A DNA stretch of 9,657 bases from Anaerolineales bacterium (GTDB taxonomy: Bacteria; Chloroflexota; Anaerolineae; Anaerolineales; Villigracilaceae): positions 1 to 9,657 of the forward strand of contig JAEURF010000042.1 of assembly GCA_016789205.1 (NCBI GenBank), read 5' to 3'. The position numbers and the translations under genes were made by a program. Positions 5,574 through 9,657 of this stretch are shown here, one piece after another. The notes beneath the pieces were generated by a model that saw only the letters and a program-made list of their open reading frames with translations, was not told the origin of the DNA and ran no database searches. Within the stretch, counting starts at the first letter, position 1. Every line of letters begins with the position of its first letter.

Positions 5574-6521
5574 ATGTCTGCCAAACTCAAAATTGATTTA
5601 GTCATCCCCATCTTTAATGAAGTTGAATCGATTGCACAAACTTATGCCGATGTTTGTGCTGTGATAGATTCTCTTCCGCATGAGTTTCGATTTATCTATG
5701 TAGATGACGGCTCAAACGACGGGACAGTGGATACGCTTCGTTCAATTTGTGCCAAAGACCCCAGAGTTTCTTTAATTGAATTAAGCCGCAATTTTGGGCA
5801 TCAAGCTGCGTTGACGGCTGGCATGGATGCTTCGCAAGGCGATGTGATGATCTCAATGGATGGCGACGGGCAACATCCACCACAAATGATTCCGCAAATG
5901 ATTTCATTGATTCAAAACGGTTATGACATTGTGCAAACGCAACGCATTGAAGATGGTGGGCTTTCTTTCAAAAAAATTACTTCAAACTTTTTTTATTGGC
6001 TGATTAATAAAATCAGCGGAACGCAAGTGATTAATGGTGCGGCAGATTTTCGAGCAATGAGTCGGAATGCGTTAGATGGTTTGCGTTCGATGAATGAATA
6101 TCACCGCTTTTTACGAGGCATGATTTCATGGATGGGATACCACAGTGTGATTCTGCCTTATGAAGAGCCGAAACGTTTTGCGGGGAAATCAAAATATTCT
6201 TTCGGTAAAATGTTGCGTTTGGCTTCAGATGCAATTTTTTCTTTTTCGCTTGCGCCATTATATATTGGCTTAAGCGCGGGGTTTATATTTTTTATCTTAG
6301 CATGTGCACAACTGACGTATGTTTTGACCTTATGGTTAACCAACAATACAGAACGCGTTGTGCCGGGTTGGAGTTCTTTGATGGGAATTTTGTTAATCGC
6401 CAGTGGCATTATTATGATATTGCTGGGTTTCATTGGTGTGTATGTTGGTTATATTTTTCAAGAAGTGAAACGCCGCCCAGTTTATTTAATAAAGGGGAAG
6501 TTGCCCAATGACGAAAAGTAA
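5574..6521 (+). CDS. GT2 polyprenol-phosphate glycosyltransferase, GtrB/DPM1-like
   Basis: This is a family 2 (GT-A fold) glycosyltransferase that by homology moves a sugar from a nucleotide sugar to a polyprenyl phosphate at the cytoplasmic face of the membrane. The 315 residues show LVIPIFNEVESI at about 9-20, YVDDGSNDGT (D44-D45), and LSRNFGHQAALTAGMDASQGD at about 70-90. The metal-binding DGDGQHPP (D96, D98) is followed by RFLRGM at 178-183 and RFAGKSKYSFGKM at 201-213. Two C-terminal transmembrane helices lie at about 226-254 and 266-294, followed by a basic EVKRRPVYLIKGK tail. This architecture is that of GtrB/YfdH and related dolichol-phosphate-mannose synthase-like enzymes. The sugar cannot be read from sequence. 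The next gene overlaps its 3' end by 14 nt. Confidence 0.9.
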   Translation: MSAKLKIDLVIPIFNEVESIAQTYADVCAVIDSLPHEFRFIYVDDGSNDGTVDTLRSICAKDPRVSLIELSRNFGHQAALTAGMDASQGDVMISMDGDGQHPPQMIPQMISLIQNGYDIVQTQRIEDGGLSFKKITSNFFYWLINKISGTQVINGAADFRAMSRNALDGLRSMNEYHRFLRGMISWMGYHSVILPYEEPKRFAGKSKYSFGKMLRLASDAIFSFSLAPLYIGLSAGFIFFILACAQLTYVLTLWLTNNTERVVPGWSSLMGILLIASGIIMILLGFIGVYVGYIFQEVKRRPVYLIKGKLPNDEK

Positions 6522-7161
6522 ACCTAAAAAGTTTTTTATCACATTATTACGGCATGGCGAATCGGTTGGGAATGCTGAATCACGTTGGCAGGGGCAGGCG
6601 GAGTATCCGCTTACAGAACGAGGGCGTGAACAGGCGCAAGCCTTAGCCGCGCGTTGGAAGCAGGCAGGGGTCAGGTTTGATGCGGTGATTGCGAGTCCGC
6701 TTTCACGTGCGAAAGAAACTGCTGAAATTATCGCTTCATCCTTAGGGTTATCTGTTGAGCTTGACCCATTATGGATGGAGCGTGACAATGGTGAGTTTTC
6801 TGGTTTGACTGCGAATGAAGTGCGTCAAAATTTTACGCATCCCGAATTTTATAATCCGTATGATCCTGTTGGTGTGGATGGGGAAGGGGATTGGGAGTTA
6901 TTTTTACGTGGTGGGCAGGCATTGCATAATTTATTGAAGCGCGAACCTGCTCGCTATTTAATTGTTTCGCATGGTGGTTTGTTAAATCAAGTAATGCATG
7001 CGATTGTAGGAATTGCCCCACAAGCCAACAATGCTGGTTTGCGTTTTCGATTTAGTAATACTGCTTTTGCTCAATTGATTTATCATGCGCATCAACATCG
7101 CTGGACGATTGATTCTGTCAATGACCATGCGCATTGGGTGGAAGCAGAGAGCGAAGAATAA
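6508..7161 (+). CDS. histidine phosphatase (phosphoglycerate mutase-like) family protein
   Basis: This is a branch-1 histidine phosphatase of 217 aa. The catalytic motif LLRHGESVGNAE (R15, H16, G17) sits at the N-terminus; H16 would be the phosphorylated nucleophile. Others are the SPLSRAKETAEII block (R67), E91 in MERDNGEFSGL as the likely proton donor, and SHGGLLNQVM with H155 as the second active-site histidine. All are intact. The substrate is not predictable; relatives act on phospho-sugars, phosphoglycerate, cobalamin precursors or phosphoproteins. The ATG is chosen because AAAGGGGAAG (6491-6500) supplies a good RBS about 7 nt upstream, inside the end of the glycosyltransferase gene. 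It overlaps that gene by 14 nt and precedes the reductase gene by 5 nt, so the three are probably co-transcribed. Confidence 0.88.
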   Translation: MTKSKPKKFFITLLRHGESVGNAESRWQGQAEYPLTERGREQAQALAARWKQAGVRFDAVIASPLSRAKETAEIIASSLGLSVELDPLWMERDNGEFSGLTANEVRQNFTHPEFYNPYDPVGVDGEGDWELFLRGGQALHNLLKREPARYLIVSHGGLLNQVMHAIVGIAPQANNAGLRFRFSNTAFAQLIYHAHQHRWTIDSVNDHAHWVEAESEE

Positions 7162-7166
7162 TTTTC

Positions 7167-8240
7167 ATGGCTTCTGAACTTAAGTTTTTAATTTTTGGCG
7201 CCGGTGCGATTGGAACATATATTGGCGGTTCGCTTGTTTTGGCAGGGCAATCGGTGACGTTTGTTGAAAGAGAAAAAAATGTTGAAGAATTAAAGTCGCG
7301 GGGTTTGAGATTAGATTTAACATTAGATGAAAGAAGACAGACGAAAGAAGCGTTTGTAATTGAACCGCGTGCTTTTACATTTGAATCTTCGCTTGAATCG
7401 GCTTTGAGGTTTGGTCCATTTGATTTTGCTATCGTCGCGTTGAAATCTTATGATACGCCTGCGCTGTTAGAAACGATGAAGCCATTTGTAGAAAAACTCC
7501 CGCCAATTTTATGTTTATCTAACGGCGTGGATAATGAAATTTTGATAGCTGAAATATTTGGGAAAGAAAAAGTAATTTATGGTACGGTCACTACGGCGGT
7601 GCGCAGACGGGCTGTAGGTGATATTGTTTTAGAAAAACTGCGCGGTGTAGGAATTGCGGCTGGGCATCCGCTTTCCGAAAAAGTATTTGATGTATTCAAT
7701 CAAGCATTTTTGAAGTGCCGTTTGTATCCACATGCCGAAAGCATGAAATGGTCAAAGATGTTTACGAATTTGGTTGCGAATGCATCATCTGCTATTTTGA
7801 ATATGAACGCTCGGCAAGTATTATCAAATAAATATTCATACCAACTTGAAATTGCTATGTTGCGTGAATGTTTAGCAGTGATGAAAGCCATGAAATTGGA
7901 AGTAGTGGATGTACCCAGAACGCCTGCGCGTGCCTTAGCGTTTGCTACAAAATTACCGCTTTGGCTTTCTAAACCAATCGTCTCCCGCGTGGCAGGTGGT
8001 GGGCGTGGAAATAAAATGCCATCGTTTCATATTGACTTGTATTCTGGTCGCGGAAAAAGTGAAGTGGAATATTTGAATGGGGCAGTTGTTCGTGAGGGGA
8101 AACGTTTAGGAATCCCTACCCCTGTGAATGAGTTATTGACAAATGCTTTACTTGCTTTGACGAGGAAAGAAATTCCACCGGAAGAATTTGCAAATCAGCC
8201 AGAGAAGTTGTTGGAGAAATTAAAAACTTCGAGTTCTTAA
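7167..8240 (+). CDS. ketopantoate reductase (PanE/ApbA) family protein
   Basis: This is an NADP-dependent 2-dehydropantoate 2-reductase family member, the family that supplies pantoate for coenzyme A. The N-terminal Rossmann motif is FLIFGAGAIGTYIGGSL (G11, G13, G16). ALKSYDT (K93) and LSNGVDNE (N119) follow. The C-terminal domain carries KWSKMFTNLVANASSAI, with K197, N201 and N205 matching the K-x3-N-x3-N pattern of the active site. The end has SEVEYLNGAVV (E299, aligned with the substrate-binding Glu of E. coli PanE) and GIPTPVNELL. It is 357 aa, longer than the roughly 300 aa of E. coli PanE, with extra sequence near residues 245-285. A paralogue acting on another 2-oxo acid is possible, so no symbol is given. 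ATG 7167 is preferred to the in-frame TTG at 7134 inside the upstream gene, because MASELKFLIFGAG is the natural N-terminus. Confidence 0.85.
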   Translation: MASELKFLIFGAGAIGTYIGGSLVLAGQSVTFVEREKNVEELKSRGLRLDLTLDERRQTKEAFVIEPRAFTFESSLESALRFGPFDFAIVALKSYDTPALLETMKPFVEKLPPILCLSNGVDNEILIAEIFGKEKVIYGTVTTAVRRRAVGDIVLEKLRGVGIAAGHPLSEKVFDVFNQAFLKCRLYPHAESMKWSKMFTNLVANASSAILNMNARQVLSNKYSYQLEIAMLRECLAVMKAMKLEVVDVPRTPARALAFATKLPLWLSKPIVSRVAGGGRGNKMPSFHIDLYSGRGKSEVEYLNGAVVREGKRLGIPTPVNELLTNALLALTRKEIPPEEFANQPEKLLEKLKTSSS

Positions 8241-8259
8241 AGAACTCGGAGTTTTTTTT
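8226..8259. terminator. bidirectional intrinsic terminator
   Basis: ACTTCGAGTTC (8226-8236) pairs with GAACTCGGAGT (8242-8252), 11 bp with one wobble and the loop TTAAA, followed by eight T (8252-8259). On the minus strand the same hairpin is followed by a run of five T from the A5 at 8222-8226. It lies between two convergent genes and can stop both transcripts. The TAA of the reductase gene (8238-8240) lies in the loop. Confidence 0.9.
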
Positions 8260-8266
8260 AATTATT

Positions 8267-9256
8267 CTATTTCAAGATATTTTCTATTTTTTCTAACTCA
8301 TCATTTGAAAAATCTAGTTTATCTAACATCCTTACTGCTTCTTCAATTTGTGAGACTTTGCTTGCGCCGATTAATACAGATGTCATTGTTTCGTGGCGTA
8401 AGACCCAAGCCAATGACATTTGAGCAAGAGTCTGTCCGCGAGATTGAGCGACTTCATTTAACTTTCTAACTTTATCTAATTTATCATCTGTGATTTGAGC
8501 AGGTTTCAAAAATCCATGTGACTTGGATGCTCGTGAACCTTCAGGAATTCCACTTAAGTATCTATCTGTCAATAAACCTTGAGCAAGTGGAGAGAATGCA
8601 ATACATCCGATGCCTTCTTCTTTTAGGATTTGTAATAAGCCATCTTCTACCCAACGATTGAACATGTTGTAAATAGGCTGATGAATCAAACACGGTGTAC
8701 CAAGTTGGCGCAAGATGTGAGCCGCTTCACGGGCTTTGTCAGCAGGGTAATTTGAAATCCCAACATACAAGGCTTTGCCACTGCGGACAATAAAATCTAA
8801 GGCTTGCATGGTTTCTTCAAGCGGGGTATCAGGGTCGGGACGGTGATGATAAAAAATATCTACATAATCTAAATTCATTCGCTTCAAGCTTTGGTCGAGG
8901 CTTGAAATTAAATATTTTCGCGAACCCCATTCGCCATACGGACCTTCCCACATGTAAAAGCCTGCTTTAGATGAAATCACTAACTCATCACGATATTTTC
9001 TTAAATCTTTATCTAAAATTTGCCCGAAGGTTTCTTCTGCTGAGCCAGCAGGCGGACCATAATTATTGGCAAGGTCAAAATGGGTGATGCCTAAATCAAA
9101 TGCTCGCAAAATCATTTCGCGGCTATTTGAAAAAATATCTACGCCACCAAAGTTATGCCATAAACCCAATGAAACAATAGGTAACTTAAGTCCACTCTTG
9201 CCTGAACGACGATACTGCATGGTTTGATAACGAGAACTTGATGGAAGATAACTCAT
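8267..9256 (-). CDS. aldo/keto reductase, YghZ (L-glyceraldehyde-3-phosphate reductase) type
   Basis: This is an NADPH-dependent aldo/keto reductase with a TIM-barrel fold, 329 aa. Resemblance to E. coli YghZ (gpr) is visible along the length: RYQTMQYRRSGKSGLKLP at the N-terminus, LGLWHNFGGVD, ITHFDLANNYGPPAGSAEETFG, GSRKYLISSLDQSLKRM, YVDIFYHHRPD, GKALYVGISNY, GCIAFSPLAQGLLTDRYL and TSVLIGASK. The catalytic tetrad is D61, Y66, K97 and H138. YghZ reduces L-glyceraldehyde 3-phosphate to glycerol 3-phosphate and can detoxify aldehydes. The long N-terminus (from MSYLPSSSRYQT) matches YghZ, supporting the start at 9256, with AAGGAA 4 nt upstream. The ATG overlaps the stop of the upstream gene (ATGA), indicating translational coupling. 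The substrate assignment is from homology. Confidence 0.9.
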   Translation of the reverse strand: MSYLPSSSRYQTMQYRRSGKSGLKLPIVSLGLWHNFGGVDIFSNSREMILRAFDLGITHFDLANNYGPPAGSAEETFGQILDKDLRKYRDELVISSKAGFYMWEGPYGEWGSRKYLISSLDQSLKRMNLDYVDIFYHHRPDPDTPLEETMQALDFIVRSGKALYVGISNYPADKAREAAHILRQLGTPCLIHQPIYNMFNRWVEDGLLQILKEEGIGCIAFSPLAQGLLTDRYLSGIPEGSRASKSHGFLKPAQITDDKLDKVRKLNEVAQSRGQTLAQMSLAWVLRHETMTSVLIGASKVSQIEEAVRMLDKLDFSNDELEKIENILK

Positions 9257-9657
9257 AAGATTCCTTGTTGAATTAAACTTTCAGCCATTGATAAAACCGA
9301 TTCTTTTGGCGAGCGTGGATTCCATTTCAAAATTTGTTTTGCTTTTTCATTTGAAATTTTATAATCCCAATCTAATGAATTGACGACCGCACGAACTTTT
9401 GGGTCAAACATTGCAATCAGGCGCACAAGAAAACTTGGAATTTGCATCGTCGGGATTTTATATCCACGTTTTGAAAATTCATCATGTAAAATTTGTGCAA
9501 TTTCTTTTGTCCACAATTCGCCTGCTGAAACCAAAAAGCGATTTCCATTCGCCTCTTTAATTTCCATCGCAGAAACGATTGCAGATGCTACATCACGCAC
9601 ATCTACAACCGCCATTTTGATTCGCGCTGTGCCAGGCACTTGCCCCAACATGTAAGT
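9253..9657 (-). CDS. extended SDR / NAD-dependent epimerase-dehydratase, C-terminal part
   Basis: This frame is open to the right edge, so 134 C-terminal residues are present and the Rossmann half with the cofactor motif and active site is missing. The visible part contains MAVVDVRDVASAIVSAME, the conserved DVRDVA segment of dihydroflavonol-4-reductase-like extended SDRs, then GNRFLVSAGELWTKEIAQIL and the C-terminal DWDYKISNEKAKQILKWNPRSPKESV, the family's 'D-x-SKA-x-x-LGW-x-P' motif. The internal Met near 9651 is not the true start. It overlaps the aldo/keto reductase gene by 4 nt, forming a two-gene operon read leftward. The substrate is unknown. Confidence 0.85.
   Translation of the reverse strand, partial: TYMLGQVPGTARIKMAVVDVRDVASAIVSAMEIKEANGNRFLVSAGELWTKEIAQILHDEFSKRGYKIPTMQIPSFLVRLIAMFDPKVRAVVNSLDWDYKISNEKAKQILKWNPRSPKESVLSMAESLIQQGIL

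Noticed and set aside
7134..7166. A TTG start extending the PanE-like protein by 11 residues
   Set aside because: It lies inside the phosphatase gene, adds MGGSRERRIIF with no family support, and the ATG at 7167 gives the normal N-terminus just before the Rossmann motif.
9380..9655. A plus-strand open frame over the right edge
   Set aside because: It is antisense to the SDR gene, whose conserved motifs clearly define the coding strand.

Overview
This is a chromosomal housekeeping and carbon-metabolism segment of an AT-leaning bacterium. I infer Chloroflexota, probably Anaerolineae, but no marker gene here proves it. The grounds are extended -10 boxes placed directly against start codons (leaderless style), period-7 tandem repeats and short GC-rich palindromes scattered through intergenic and coding DNA, and the flavour of the proteins. 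I see no rRNA, tRNA, CRISPR array, transposase, phage gene or obvious defence island, and no clearly undescribed multi-gene system. The unusual signal is a cluster of short repeats in and around glpK.

Layout. Positions 1-296 (-) hold the 5' part of a small DUF4870/Tic20-like membrane protein gene, which runs off the left edge. A divergent intergenic region (297-405) leads to fmt (406-1317, +), methionyl-tRNA formyltransferase. A glycerol-use block on the + strand follows: an MIP-family aquaporin/glycerol channel (1369-2091), glycerol kinase glpK (2224-3789) and FAD-dependent glycerol-3-phosphate dehydrogenase glpD (3860-5551). A second + strand unit starts 22 bp later from its own leaderless-type promoter: a GtrB-like GT2 polyprenol glycosyltransferase (5574-6521), a histidine phosphatase (6508-7161) and a ketopantoate-reductase-family protein (7167-8240). 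It ends at a strong bidirectional terminator (8226-8259). Convergent to it on the - strand are a YghZ-type aldo/keto reductase (8267-9256) and, overlapping it by 4 nt, the C-terminal part of an extended SDR/NAD-dependent epimerase, which is cut by the right edge.

How the genes fit together. The channel admits glycerol, GlpK makes sn-glycerol 3-phosphate, and GlpD oxidises it to dihydroxyacetone phosphate, passing electrons to the quinone pool. The YghZ-like reductase could feed the same pool, because its family reduces L-glyceraldehyde 3-phosphate to glycerol 3-phosphate. That link is inferred from family knowledge.

What stands out. GlpK is about 20 residues longer than the classical enzyme, and the extra residues fall where three repeats sit in frame. 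These are a GTCACAA-type heptamer (2429-2449), a 49-nt array of seven heptamers (2585-2633), and a GC-rich inverted repeat (2941-2992) at the place of the fructose-1,6-bisphosphate-binding loop of E. coli GlpK. The spacers on both sides of glpK hold further repeats (2114-2158 and 3790-3853). The channel also has an unusual selectivity filter (His/Ile/Ala/Arg), resembling plant TIP aquaporins.
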